This document shows positions 1 to 13,469 of a stretch of DNA of 64,000 nucleotides, in pieces. Source of the DNA: Lagopus muta (taxonomy: Eukaryota > Chordata > Aves > Galliformes > Phasianidae). The position numbers and the translations under genes were made by a program. The notes under the pieces were generated by a model. It was not told where the DNA came from and ran no database searches. It saw nothing but the letters and a program-made list of their open reading frames with translations. The stretch lies in assembly GCF_023343835.1 (NCBI RefSeq), contig NC_064437.1, positions 54,882,972 through 54,946,971 of the forward strand, read 5' to 3'. Every line of letters begins with the position of its first letter. The stretch's first letter is position 1.

Positions 1-3000
1 CTTTCTTTTAGTACTTTGCAATTTGATTTAGCCTAGATATTATTTCCCAGTGGAGAAGGGAGTTGTTTACCTTGGAAATATCATAAATGCCGGAATATTG
101 AGAATCGATCAGTCATTGCCTTGATGCTTATACACAGGCATCACTGAGATGCAGGGATAATTACAAACAGCAGTGTTCAGGTAGAGAAGTGTTCTGATTA
201 AATCTTGTCAACTAGTAAATGGTGAATCTGGATGTCGTAGTTACTATCAGCACATTATGAAGGAGATATGCCAGCTTTTGTCTTTGAAATGTTTTGTGTT
301 GTTCAGAAAAATTAGAATGCATAAAATGATACCACCTTTGTCAACATAAAAACCATATCTTACTGCCTCAGTTGCATGTTGCCAATGTTAATTAAAAGCT
401 CATCCTCTGATGCCTGGAGAGTTTCTTTGAAGTGATGCAACTTAGGACAGTCTTTGGCTACAAGCTTCTTTCATTCTCATTTGCTTATATTGACAACGGT
501 ATAAATATATAAGGGCAAAGATTAAATTTGTTCTCCTTTTAATTGGACCACTCATGCAAGGGCTTTGGGATTACATCTTAAATTGGCACCTTTTAAATCT
601 CTGATACGGTCACAGACTCATTGAGCCATGTAGAGCACTCACTTTTCTTACAGCAAGAACTAGCTGGAAATCACTTTTCTCCTTTGTCAAAATGCATTTT
701 TTAACTAACAGTCTGCCCCCACTAAAAACAATGCAGAACAAAGCAACAAGTGTAGTTTAGCTGAAAACATTCAGTTGTGTTTCCTTTTCTAATGATTAAA
801 AAGACCAGAAATGGCTGAGAAAAAAAGTATATGACACCTGGGAATAAAATCTCTTGCTGTGTTTTAAAAGAAAATCTTGTGGAGTATAGGGACAAAGAAA
901 GGAACACAAGATAAATTGTTGTATGGTATAAGACATAGCTTCTCTTTGTACCTTTTCTAATGTAAAATGGCAAAACAAATTAAAAATACTGTTTCCCCTC
1001 TTGATCATCCTCAGGCATCCTTGCATTATCTTTTTTCTACAAGAAGGAAAGCAGCCAGTCTAGAACAGCAGATACAGCTGCACTGCTGTAGCTGTAAGAT
1101 AACTGCCCTTGTGATGGAATGGTTGCACTAAAAATCTGAAATGTAGAGGAGTGAACATTCTCCAGGGAAACGGACTGCTTCAGTTCTTGCTGGGTTTGTC
1201 AGGGATTTGCACACCTAGATCCAAGGTGGTCTGCATGTGTGAACATGTTGTTGTGGGGATTGCTTCAGTTTCCCTCTGTGAAGAAGGGATGTTAAGGGGC
1301 TGGAGGTAGGTCTCTGTGGTAGGGAAGTATGTGACAGAGAAAGTTTACATTACTACAGCATTGCATCAAAGCTGGTAAGTGCTATAAAGGCTGGATTGTT
1401 GCATTACTTCCTGGGCATTTGAGTCTCAAGACTTGGGCTGGAGCTTCTATATAGTTGTGGTCTTGAAACAAATACACTTTTATGTGCATTTGTGCCAGGA
1501 AAAAGTATTTCCAAGACTATGAGGTGGATTCTGTGAGTGTGCCTGGAGACACGATGAATCCACAGGGCTTTGGTGGAGGAAGTATGAATGCTTCTCTCTA
1601 TTTGATAGAGATTTTTCTCTGCAGTTCTGAGCAAAGCATTGCTGATGTCAGGTTATGAAGCAGAGTAAGCTGTATGATTATTCCCACACAGGAAGACGTT
1701 TCTGACCAGGAGTCCATCACCCTCAGGACTTCTGTGGGGCAGATTTTCTGCTCAACTGCATTTTGTGCATTTAAGTGAGGGCTGAATGTTCAAAAAATAC
1801 CTGCTTGTACAAGCCTGCTGCTGATGTAAATTATGATGAATATATGAAACTAAATAATGTTCTATCACTTTTCACAGACCTTCTACTTGGCTTTGTTGCT
1901 GCAACAAGTGATACTGATTTCTGTTAATACTTGGTTCTATGTTCACACCAGAGGGAAGATGACATAGAGAAAATACTATTCAGATTGCTGAGATACTTAG
2001 TTGCCTTGACTGTCACTGATTTAAGCAGTGGTAATCACATCTGTGAAAAAGATCATCAGCATCTTCCATGATGGGGACCCTTTTAATAATAAGCATACCG
2101 TAAAGATTCAGGCTTTAAATTGCATCTATTGGGAGATATTGGAAATAAACTGCTAATGATACTTCCTCTGAACACATCCTTGCAATTGGTTGTTATGCAA
2201 AATGATATTGTTAGCCCTGCAAGCATCTATGTCCTTTAGTCTCAGCAAGGATAGATCAGTGAACTAGGCAAGATGAAAAGAGTTGCAGAAACATGGAAAG
2301 CCAAATTTCATGTCTAAGGACTTCTCTTTGAGGCTGCAGACTTGGAAAAGAGACTATGTAAAACTTCCCTTGGAGATGAAGTGAATCCCTATCAGAAATA
2401 AGTTTTAGACCTCTCCCCCAGGACAGTGAGTGAAATGAATGAACAGTGCTTGAGTCATTCAGAAAACTTTACCATACCTGTGTTAGAAGGCAGAACAGTA
2501 TCAACAATCGTGAGCTTTTTAGTTAACTTTGCTGTGGATACTTTCTCATTTGCCCAATTGAGCTGTTCTAGCATCCTTTATATATCCTTTACACCCTTTA
2601 AATCATTCAAAAAATCAATGTATGACCTGCATTTGCCTTCAAGAGTGATACCGTTTGCAAAATCCTCTGGGATCTGCTGGAACCAGGAGATAAGAATGTC
2701 ACACTTGTATTTTGTTGGCTCCTCTGTGACAGGGTATATTCAGAGCAGTTGGGGTTGCTGACTCACACTTTCATTCTGGAGGTATTCATTCAGTAATGAA
2801 TGAGGCAGAGGAGCAGCGCTGAGAAAACTGCGCTCTCTGATACCCTGCTGGGTCTGCTCAGAAGGTAATGGAGAATGTTTGTTCTCTCTAGGGGTGTAAA
2901 GAACAGATTTACATGCAGGGAAAAAAAAGAAGAAAAAAAAAACACCCTGAAAAAAAAACAAGGTCTTTTAGATAAAAAATGTGCATGTAGGAACAAGGAA

Positions 3001-4351
3001 GATGAAGAAATGAAAAATTAAATGAAGCCAGGCTTTTTTCCTCAAATGAAAACTGGGCTCACATTGCAAACAGAAAGAAGCCTGCAAGGTAATTCGCAAG
3101 CTTGGGAGCTTCTATATGGGTTTGACAGGAAAGAGAACAACAAGCTGCAGCATCCCAGCACTGCTTTGCAAGAGGACTGCTAATAAATCACACTCTACAT
3201 CAATCATGAGCAGTAGAAATTAGGAGAAGAAGGAAGAAGTTAAAGATCAGAAATCGTCTTTACATCTAACTATGTCCTCTTTGACATACACTTTCTGCTG
3301 GGATTTCCTAATGCATACGAGTTTGTTCTTGCAGCTGTTATGGATTGATTTTGCCCTGATGCTCATATTTTGAGTGCTGTGGGGTCTCACAGTAAAAGTG
3401 CTGTAAAGAAATATAATGAAGAATCACATCCTCTGAAAGCCCTTCTGTAGAAGTTAGACCAAACTAGTTTTCTTGCCAAAATGTTCCTGACAATTCTGAT
3501 GTGAAAGAAAACAAATGAGAACAACAGTTTACACATTCAGTGCCTAATCGATTCTTTATAGAAATAACCTGCTCTAATGCAACGATGTGCCTTTTTTTGG
3601 CCATAGTCTGGCAAATGAGCAAACAATCTAAGTGTCTGCTTACAGTTTCTTGACTACAAGGATGTTTGGTCAAAAGCTATATTTAACTGTACGGCAAATG
3701 GCCTCAAGGGCTTCCTAGTTCATGTATGTATGATGTGGGAACAAGTGACAAAAGAGGGAGATGACTATGCCCTTAGATTCTCCCCATAGTGAATTTGCCT
3801 TGGATGTATCTTGGATTCTTCAGTTATGCTTCAGTTATGCTTCATTTTTAATGAAGAATGTAAACTTGGGCTAAAGTAAAAGGTTCAAGTATAGCTGTGA
3901 AGGGCAGTGAGTAAAATAAGGGGAGAAAATCTATCGTAGAAAGGAAGCAAAAGGATCTATTGACATTATCTTCAAGAGATTTGCCTAGATGTGCATACAA
4001 ACAGGAAAAATAAATAAATTAAAAAATCTAGAATGAAGGAAGCCCTGCTCCCTTTCCCCCATGAGAAGTCTGCACTCATGGAGATCCAGTTTGAGCAGAA
4101 TGGGAGAGGCCAATGAGGAGAAAATCCCACGTGTTCCTTTGTCAGGTCTGGCTTGAGGAGGAAGCAGAGGACCAGCAGCAAAGTTAAAAGGCAGAAGACA
4201 GTTCAGCCACTGTCAGTATTAAGAGCGATGTTACATTATAGGTGTGTGCAGCCTCATCTGGGACTGCCAAATCTGATGAGCAGAGATTTCATCCTCCATT
4301 CTTCCAACATGCTATAGACTTTCTGTTGCTGGTGTGGAGGGGAGCACATAT
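1..4351. other. Intergenic DNA upstream of the SorCS gene
   Basis: AT-rich unique sequence. No supported gene, RNA gene or recognisable repeat. The segment at 2425-2960 has a stop-poor minus-strand reading of protein-like composition with in-frame stops, described as a finding. An A-rich patch lies at 2920-2958. Confidence 0.6.
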
Positions 4352-4400
4352 CGTAGAATCATAGGATAGGTTGGGTTGAAAAGAATCACAATGACCACTG
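4352..4400 (-). mobile_element. CR1 LINE 3'-end fragment
   Basis: TAGAATCATAGGATAGGTTG then GGTTGAAAAGAATCAC is the reverse complement of the CR1 3' terminus (...ccttccaacccaaaccattctatgattcta). Only about 45 bp is recognisable, so the copy is strongly truncated or decayed. Confidence 0.7.
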
Positions 4401-7400
4401 AGTTTCCTAGAAGGGGAGATCTCTACTACAGAAGGTGTGAAAATCTGAATCCAAGGCCTAAAGGAACTCTGAACTGAGATGTTAAATCACTCAGGTTGCT
4501 GCAGGGAGAGATGTAACCTCAATGTGAATGGGGGTGTGTGAGCTCCCTCCTGTGTCTACTTGTGTGATAAAGGTGGATCTCAGTGAGAGACCTCAGCAGA
4601 GAAGACTCTTTAGTTGCCAGTTTAAGGTACTCCTGAGTCTTCTGTATTGACACTGCAGTGTAGGAGAAAGTCTAGTGAGAGGAGTAAGAAATACGCTGTT
4701 CTTCTGGTCTGGAGGAAGTTAACTGCAGCATAAAATGCTATTATTGAATTAATGAGAAATTCACTTGTCCAAAGTCCAATGTCAGGCTGAACCTGCTATT
4801 TATAAAATTTGCATAGCAGTTCACTAATACTAATCTGCTTGATTGAATCAAAAACTTCAATTTAAAAATTCATTAAAGAAAATTTTAAAGACTTAAATAA
4901 AAGCTACATCTGTGAAAGTCTTTGTGATTTTTGTCTCTTCCCTCTGATTTTCACAGAGACCACAAGCCTCCGTTTTTCAGATTTTCAGATGAGTGGTGCT
5001 TGAAGATCATGTTTTAACCCTATTTTGTCTCTGTTTTCTTAGATTTGTGATAAAGACTGGAATGAATAACATCCAGATAATTTCTTCTTCTATTTTACTT
5101 CCATTGTTTCCTTTGCCACACTATCAAGCTTCCAGGGAGAGGAAATGTTTAAAAGGTGAAATGTGAGGAAATGGAAAACATCTCCCCTTCTTGGTTTAAA
5201 AAAGAATAAAGCCTCTGAAATCTTTAGTTTCTTTGCATTAGAAATGAAGAAAGAGGAGAAGAACCTTTCATTTACCCAAAATAATGGAACTGAAGTGGCC
5301 AAGTAATGTGTGGCCAAATGAAGGGTTGGTGCCAGGAAGCTCCTCTATTTCTCACGGTACCTTGAGTGATATATGAACTGTTCCTTTCCAACAGACCTTG
5401 CTTTAAAGTCTCAGCTACTTCTTGCTTTGAAATGCAAAAGAGTCAGCAAACGGCTGTGAATGGAAAATGTGTTCCATCTTGGGATAAGGTGGGATCCAGA
5501 TGCTCTCATCCTCTTTTCATCCAGTTCTGATTCATTATTGTTCTATTGCCAGCCAGGTAGCAGATCAGTGGTGCGGCTCAGAAGGTATCACCATCTGTCC
5601 AATAACTGGGCTGAGATAAATTCCTCAGATGTCAGTTTAATGTTTCTTTACTAAGAACACCCTTCTAAAAAGGAGCAACAGTTGAAGCACTTCAATATCA
5701 TGAATATTGTGAAGAGTACAACTGTGAATGCTTTCTGAGGAACATGTAATTGTATAAAGGAGTAGGAGGGATGGGATGGCCAAAACACTCTTCAGAGCTT
5801 CAAAATAGTGAGGCAATTTCAGCTTCAATTTACGGATGGAGAATGGAAAGAGGTGTTAAATGACTTGTTGTAGGTTCTGGAGGGGAAATCAGTGCTGGTT
5901 TGACCACTGGAACTCTCACCTCTATCTATCTCTGTTTCGACTACAGTCAACTCCTCACAGATTAATAATCATAATAGTGCCTTTCAGCTTTTATCAGACC
6001 ATCTCATCTGACCTGTGGATGTGAAGATGAAAGGCCCTGCTTGCTGTGGTTAGTTCCCCAGGCCATTTTCTTTACTTTACCTTTTCTGTCTGAATGCATT
6101 ATTTTCCTGTCCTGGCTGCCTACTTTTGGCATATGTCTCCTGCTGTCTCGTAACACTGATACTGGCTTACATCTCACTCTGTGCAGAGGACTGCAGTCAC
6201 TCTGAACAGCAGCTGCCTGTTTAGAGATGCTTACGAGTTTCCTTTAGTATTTCCTCTCCTCCCTTGGCAACTCCTCTCAGTATGATTTATGAATAGCAAG
6301 CATAGCTGAGGGTGATGTGAAGTATCAACACCTCTGAATTCCAGTGATAGGAGCCAGGGTAATTAATAATAACAAACCAAGAGTTTGTTTTGCAGGGAGG
6401 TCACGTAGCAGAGAAGTGCTATTCTGTATTCTTTGGGAATAGGGGAAGTCAGTCCTTGCCCTTCCCTGTGCTGTTAACTCTGCATGTCATTTTCCTTAGA
6501 TAATTAAGTAATTCCTGCCTTTCAAGGAGAGAGCCTCCCTCCTTTTTCCCTGTTAGCTTGCAGATGTAGTACATGTATCTTGCGGCAAATCAATGCTAAC
6601 TACATTACCATGCATTATTGCAGTAATGGAGTAGAGTAAGCCCAAGGAAAAATGTTCAACCCTCGCCAATTGCATTACAAGCATGAGGATCTTTTATGTA
6701 GCAGGCTTATTAATTGCACTTTCATTTGTGTCCCTGAATTTTAACCCTTTTGAGGTTGTCTTCAGCTGTAGCCTACAACTGAAATCACCAGGTGATTCAG
6801 ATTCAGAAATGGAAGCATGATAAGAATGGTCTCTGGGAAGCTACACTGGAACCTGTGTGTCTGCAGCAAAGTTGAGGAATAGATTTAAACCACCAAGAAA
6901 AGAAGGCAGCTGTGAAGTTGCTTAGAGATCCACAAAGTAAATTTATCCCGTGTCTGGAGCAACAAAAGTTGTAGTCAGGTGCTCATTTGAGGGAAGGAAG
7001 GAAAGGCTTTTACCTCTCTGCCTGAGCATCCTTTGGCCTGCTGCACGGTTTTGGTTTGCACAGAACACAGGTCCTTCCTCCTCCCTGATTTGCCCAAGCA
7101 GCACTTTAGTTTTGTGAAGATCATCTTTAGAGTTTTCACTCACCCTCTGTCAAAGCAGTGAACTAGTGAGTTATCTGCAAGAAGCATAATTGAGACTTCA
7201 GAGTAGGGACTGTCTCACTGCTGCATTTGAAGGCCTTTTCCTGGACCATGGTAGGAACTCTTGGCAACACTAGAATTTAAATGATTAATTTAGCATTTGG
7301 CATTTTCTTCATGAAAGCGGATGCAGTAGTGATCCTCAGCATTTGCCTGCCTAGTACTGAGCATGCATCATACAGTGTGTGGGTTACAATCACACAGTGT

Positions 7401-8048
7401 GTAGGGCCAATACTATTTTTGGTAATTTCCTGTGATTGTGTGAAACTTCAGTGAGTCCTCATGGAGTGCAAATTATGGAGCCAAGACATTCTAGCAAACG
7501 CTGTAAAATCTGCCACTTGGTTTTGTCCTTCCTGGCTTGCAGGCACTGGAAGCATGCACTCACCTCGGGCTTGCCCTTTCAGTATATTTCAACCTCCTAT
7601 TTCCATGATATTCAACCTGACTCCCTTTAGGAGTAAGTGTGGGATCTGGTGTCGCTAAATCAGTGCACTGGAGATCTGGGGGACTGCCAAGTCTTGGTAG
7701 GAAACATCTGCCTACTGCCAGCTGCTTGTTGCTGTAGATCTGTGTTGCTTTCCCCCTATATGAAGACTTTCTTTTCCTTTTGTTATTTATACACTCTTCC
7801 ACTCATATTGATTAGTATAAAGTCTTTCCTCAGTGATGTAGTTCAACTTTCCTCTTTTTTGGGGTGGTTCTTAAGAGGGAGGGAAAAAATAGCCATAGGT
7901 AAAAATCTTAAAAGGTATTTTTTACTGTGGGAGAAAAAACAACACCAAGCTGTGGCAGGTTGAACATCTTCCTGTGAAGTCCCACCATCAAAGCTGAGGA
8001 TCCTGCCAGACTTGTTTCTCTCTAGGTAGCAAAGAAAATTGTGCCTTT
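4401..8048. other. Intergenic DNA, no gene seen
   Basis: Unique AT-rich sequence with only short chance open frames. The 6540-6760 part is rich in homeodomain-type motifs and free of recognisable repeats; it is listed as a candidate conserved element in the findings. Confidence 0.55.
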
Positions 8049-8075
8049 GTGCACGCGCACACACACACACACACA
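8049..8075 (+). repeat. (CA)n microsatellite with alternating purine-pyrimidine lead-in
   Basis: A strictly alternating purine/pyrimidine run beginning GTGCACGCGCAC and continuing as nine CA units. It is prone to length variation and Z-DNA formation. Confidence 0.95.
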
Positions 8076-10397
8076 AAACTCTTTGGATTTAACTTGAGAA
8101 GAAGAAACAGAAACAACTCCTTTCCTTTCTAAGTCTATCTCAAGCTTTCTATGGGAGAGAAAGAGGGAAAGATTTGTCTAGAAGAGGAAATAAAATGGAA
8201 AAGTACCTGGGGTGAGAGCAAAGTCTTAGTTGCAGAGTTTCTGTGTCACTAGCAGACCAGCTCCATTCTTCTAGTATGAGCTCTACAGGGTGGGAAAAGG
8301 CAGCTGTGTCATTTTTCTCTCATTTCTTATTTCAGTCGTACATTTCTTATTTTGGTAGTACAGTGTTTTCTAAAACATCTTCTTGTGCAGTATCTGATTG
8401 GCTGGAGTATATCTTGTAAAGTTTCCATCTAGGTGGATTTACGGCTTCTTTCTATTTCTTCTCATAGTAGCCTGTGGGGACCTGAATGTGGCTGATGTCT
8501 GGTGTCCCTACTTGTTTGAGGCTACTAAACCCTGCCAAAAGACTGCTGGAATCCTTCCTTCATTGAACTTTTCCATCTGAGCAGTGTTGGTGCTTGCCAC
8601 AGGTGCCATGGCATGGTGGAAATAATAGAGCGATCCTGTCATGAAACCTTTAAACTGAACTTTCTGCTTGTGCTTTATTAGATCAGGCCTGGTTTTCACA
8701 GATGTAAACGTCTCTTCTTGGCCTTCTTCCCTGAACAAGGTGAGGAAGTAAATCAGCTGGGATTGCAGAGGACTACCTGGTCTACTTGTCCTGGGAGCCA
8801 GCACTGTTCTGCATCCAAATGCTTAGAGACTACATGATCATCTCCAGTCAGTGATGCATTCCTTAGCTGAGGTTTGTGTTGTGTGAATTTTGTATCTTTA
8901 TAAAGACTTGAAGGGCTGGTTATCCCTTAATGGGTGTTGGGGTTGTCACTTTTGTATTCTTTGGATCCTAACAGTTATCTTAATAACAAGACAGTCATTG
9001 TCTCTAAAAGAGAACTCCGCTCTAGCAACAGAACTTCGAGCACAATGCAGGGTGGGGAGGGAAATCTTGAGTCTAGAGTACAGTTTGTCTTTCATTGGCC
9101 AGTTTCACATCTTTCCCTCTCCCTCTAACCAACTCTTATTCTACTGTTTTAGCTGTGACTCACACGTTGCACTTTGCTTTGGTTTGAGTGTGGTTGATTC
9201 TGGTTTCTTCTTTCAAAGATTTATTTGTGCTTAACACCCTCTTCAAAGAGCCTCATGCACCTGCAGTCACAGCAGCCACAGTTCCTCTCTTCCAGAAGAG
9301 AAGACCTGAACCTTTCCAGGTCCCACTATTCCATAGAGAAAGAGCAGAACAGAGGGAAGGTTTCAAGTTCACTAACATCGTTTTTGCATAGCAAAGCAGC
9401 ACTTGTAATGTGCTTCTTGGAGGCAAAACCACCTCTAAACAATCATGGGCGCAAAGTTTCATTAACAACCAGAAATGAGAATATGACAAGAGGTGCACAA
9501 AGCTGCTAATACAAGGACTGCTCTTCTGCATGGAACCTGTAAATGAGAGGCACACCTTGGGAGAGGGAGATTAGAGTCATTTATGCCTTCTGAATCAATG
9601 ACCAGGTCAATATTAGTTACATTCCATGTTTTTAATCAGATTTTCTCCAAGGGATATCACAGCGTGTTCATGGATATTATAACATTCTAAGCTATGATTA
9701 TGCCTCTCTTCTTTATACATGGCACAGTTGGACCCAGCTTTTCAGAGGGGCTCTTTGAATTCAGGAGACAAAGAGAGAATGCAAGTTTGAATGTCCTGAC
9801 CTAATACCTTCTAAGTAATACTGAGGAGCATGCTTTCAAAACCTTGGCAAATGCTTCTGAAAATGTAGGATCTTACTGTGGTCTGGGGTAATTTGAAATC
9901 TGAGAGACAGGATCTTGTATTTCTGAGTGGGGTTTCCAAGACAGGAATGTATGTGATCTGCACTATGCAGTGCATTCAGCACAGTGAAGGTATGGGTGCA
10001 CAACTGATCTTTACGTATACTGCAAATCTGTGCACTTTTCTCGATCAGATTTTTGACGTTTTATGATGATGAAAATTATCAGCAGAATGGGATTTTCTTG
10101 TCTTGGCTTTAGGACCAAAACCAGAACCCAACATTTAGAAGGAACATGACCCAAAATCTGCAGAACCTTCCTGGAGTCCAGAACAACTCTGCCTTTCTCT
10201 GGGGGCTGCTGAGTACTTCATCTGTGCTCTGCAGGTTGAGCAGCTTTTGAGCTATGCTGGCAGTGGGTGAGGACAGTGGAATGAGCACTTCTTTCACACA
10301 TATATGTGGTGTCCTAAAGACTCCCTGCTTTAGTCCTGCTGTACTTTGGAAGTAAACTGTCTGCTGCATACCCTGATGGGCTGAAAAATCTACCCCT
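8076..10397. other. Intergenic DNA, no gene seen
   Basis: Unique AT-rich sequence. Overlapping open frames of 60-114 codons on both strands (for example 8890-9234 and 9225-9555) show no recognisable domain and overlap each other antisense, as expected by chance. Confidence 0.55.
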
Positions 10398-10563
10398 TAG
10401 TGAGGGTAGTTGTGTAATAGCAGAACAGACTGCCCAGAGAGGTTGTGGGTGCCCCATCTCTGGAGGTATCCAAGACCAGGTTTGAGGGGGCCGTGATCTA
10501 TGGCAGGGGATTGGAGCTTGATGAATTTTGAGGTCCCCTCCAACCTAAGCCATTCTATGAAAT
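10398..10563 (+). mobile_element. CR1 LINE 3'-end fragment
   Basis: Contains the CR1 3' landmarks in order: GACTGCCCAGAGAGGTTGTG, then CTGGAGGTATCCAAGACCAG, then TTGAGGTCCCCTCCAACCTA, then CATTCTATGA. It is about 165 bp, 5'-truncated, non-coding and in sense orientation. Confidence 0.9.
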
Positions 10564-13469
10564 GGTGGAGGCACTGAGTGCAGGTGATCTTCAGTCTGAG
10601 AATATAGGGATGCTTCAGCTTTTAATGATTTTTGCTTAGTTGGATTCAGGCCTTTCCTTAATAGACAAGAAAGCATTATTACAGAGCTGCCTTGTTTTCT
10701 AGTACCCAGATTCACACATAATAAATGGGTTAAAGTTAACTGAAGCAAGAATTGATTTTTCTCTTAGTACGTGTGAGATTTCCTTCCTTGGGAGAGCTTG
10801 AGTAGTGTGGGAGACATTTAGGGGAATGAAGAGAGTGCAGCGTAGCTGAGACATTACTTTTTGTTTGCATCCCTCAATTTTCCTCTCATGATCTTTTCTC
10901 CCCACTCCTTTCTTTCTGGTTCCAGTAGGAAAGGCTGCAGCTCCCATTCAGCACTTTTGTGGGGCGATGGTGACAGGGTGCATGCAGTTCTGCAGGAGGA
11001 GAGGGGCATGGAACAGAGATGGGCAGTGCTGGGTGAACCAGAGGGGATTGGAGTGCGGGGGAGTAGGTCTATAGCCAGCAGTGCAGGTATTGATGCTGAG
11101 GTTATTGGATATGTGTTGATGGAATTAAATCTTTGGTTTTGTTATTTTTTTCCTCAAATGAAAGTTCCAAAATAGGGGGGGGGGGGGGGAACCCCAAAAC
11201 ATCAATGAAAACCCCAAATGATCAATGCTGCTTTTAGAAAGGTTTGGCATGAAATAATAGCCAGGCTCTATTTGCTTTTTACTTTAGATAGTATCATTAA
11301 ACTTCTTCCATCCAAATTATCCCCTCTGAACAAACATAACTTTCCCAATTGTTTCTCTCTCCTTAATTGAACCCAACTCCCAGTTGGTTTTAGGCATTTC
11401 TGCTACTTTACATTTGTGCCACAATTTGCCTTCCAGAACATTTAATTTCTTGCTTACTTGGAAATCTAATGTGTTTCCGGATGTTATGGCATATGGTTCC
11501 CTCACATCAATTAAAAACCAACATGGTCTAACCGAATATAACACCGACCCCTGCTTCTTTGAATGGATGTTTGCAGCTGGGTAGGGATTAAAGCAGATTG
11601 TAATGGATTAGAGCAGGGATTAAAACAGCCTGTAATGGATACTGTGTTGGAGAAATCCATTTCTGTTCTTGGAGATAGACTGTGCAAATTGAGGGTTGTC
11701 AGATGGCCTCCTCCCTGACACCCTGCCATAAAAGAGGCCATGTTTGGAAACAAAACTGATATTCTGGCACAAGTGGGAAAATCCCCTTTTCTGTGTGCTG
11801 GTGATGGGCACGCAGTTCGCAGATCGTGCAGGAGATGGGGGTGTTGCTCACATTACCTTTGTCTTCCAGAGTAGGGAAAGGATTAGAGAGCAGTGCTGCT
11901 TCTTGCCTTGGCACAGAGGCCTCCTCCAAGGACCAAAGGTTCCGGAGGAGCACGTTTTGATAGACAGTCCTACATCATCAGTGGGATTTGAGCCGTGCCT
12001 CACTATCAAACAGTGATAAACAGGCTCAGATCATCTTTTCAGCATCTTTTTTAGAAACACCTGCCCAGGTATCTGCCTCAGAAATGAGAGCCTGGGGTAA
12101 TCTTGCTGACAGGACAGATGGCAATGATATTAGCTGCAAGCAGCTGCTCTGCAGTCTGCAGGGTAGCAGACAGCTGCTATCGGGCCGGCAGAAGCACTGC
12201 CCTAAAGTGAGTGTTGGTAAGCACATCACCCAGAATGTTCATGGCATTCTGCTCTATGCTGCACTGCTGGACTCTTATGGTGACAGAGTGATGTGGTGGA
12301 CACAAAGTAATGACTTGCATTGGTAAGATTTGGCAAAGGAGATATGTCCACTAGTCCTGTTTTGGCATCGGTAGCTTTGGATTATGGAGATGCTGCTGCA
12401 CAAATAAGTGGCTGACCCAGGTAGGAACAAAAACTGCATCTTAAACAGTGTCCAGCAAAGCTGAGAATATATACATCGCTGAGTGGGCTGCACAGTAGCT
12501 AAGCAGTGCTCTTACTATCCCCATGGCAGCTCTGTGGTGGCAATGGTTCTGGATCACCATCCACAGATGTTCAGGAACAATGCTGAGCTGCTGCTGGGCC
12601 CAGAGGGACTGGAGAAACTTTAACCATAACTTGGGGACAATGGCTGTGTGTCGCAGCAGCAGCCTCACTGTAGGAGGACGGCATTTGCTGGGCAGCTCAT
12701 CCCTTTGCAGGGGACAGCAACAGCAAGATCCAGGGGTGGGATGCAGGGGGTGGATGCTATGTGCTCAGTGGGGGACACGGTTCTTGCAGTATTCAACCTG
12801 GTAACAGAACTGTCATTCTTTCCCCTCCCTGTACTATGTCATTCCTTTCCCTATAGTTGCAGAGCGCAGTCTTGGGGGCCACGCAGCACAGCTCCAGCCC
12901 CTGGTGTGCAAATTGTGTGGGTGCTTGTGGATGGGCTTAGGCCCACGTCACTGCTCCCACACAAACAAAATGCCATCTCCTAAACATTTTGGCAGCACAA
13001 TTTGAAAAGCCCATTCCAAGCCAGAAATAACATCCATTGAGTTGGGAGTGGGTGATTTGCTTCAAAACCCCTCCCTCCCACTTTCCCCTCTCCGCATTAG
13101 GATTTGCAGCTCTTCCAACCACCCAGCACTCTGGGCCTTCTTCACTCACTCCTCTCCCAGCCCAGCCCAAGGCGTGCAGCTAACGCTGGGCACCGGCCTC
13201 CAGTAATAAGGACCCCTCCCCCCCCCAGCTCCGCTCTCCCCAGAGCTACGGCAGCAGTCACCCATCCATGATCTGTCCCTTCACTCCCTGGCAGGCTGGG
13301 AGACTCGTGTTAGGAGGGGGAAAACTGTTGAGAGGTGGGGATGGCTGATGCAGTGAGTGGGAGGCTGAACAGATCGTGAGTTATTGACACTTTTCAAAAG
13401 GAGAAGGCAAGGAGTGGTAGGAGGTCGACCGTGGGTTTGATCTGAAGGCAAAGTGCTGCCACGCTGCTG
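10564..13469. other. Intergenic DNA approaching the CpG island
   Basis: Mostly unique sequence. It holds a G15 tract at 11175-11189 and becomes GC-richer from about 12.5 kb. Short open frames on both strands have no recognisable domain. A distal promoter or an upstream antisense transcript could lie here, but nothing in the sequence proves it. Confidence 0.5.
11175..11189 (+). repeat. G15 homopolymer
   Basis: Fifteen consecutive G, immediately followed by two imperfect copies of an AACCCCAAA...ATCAATG unit (about 11190-11227). Confidence 0.95.
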
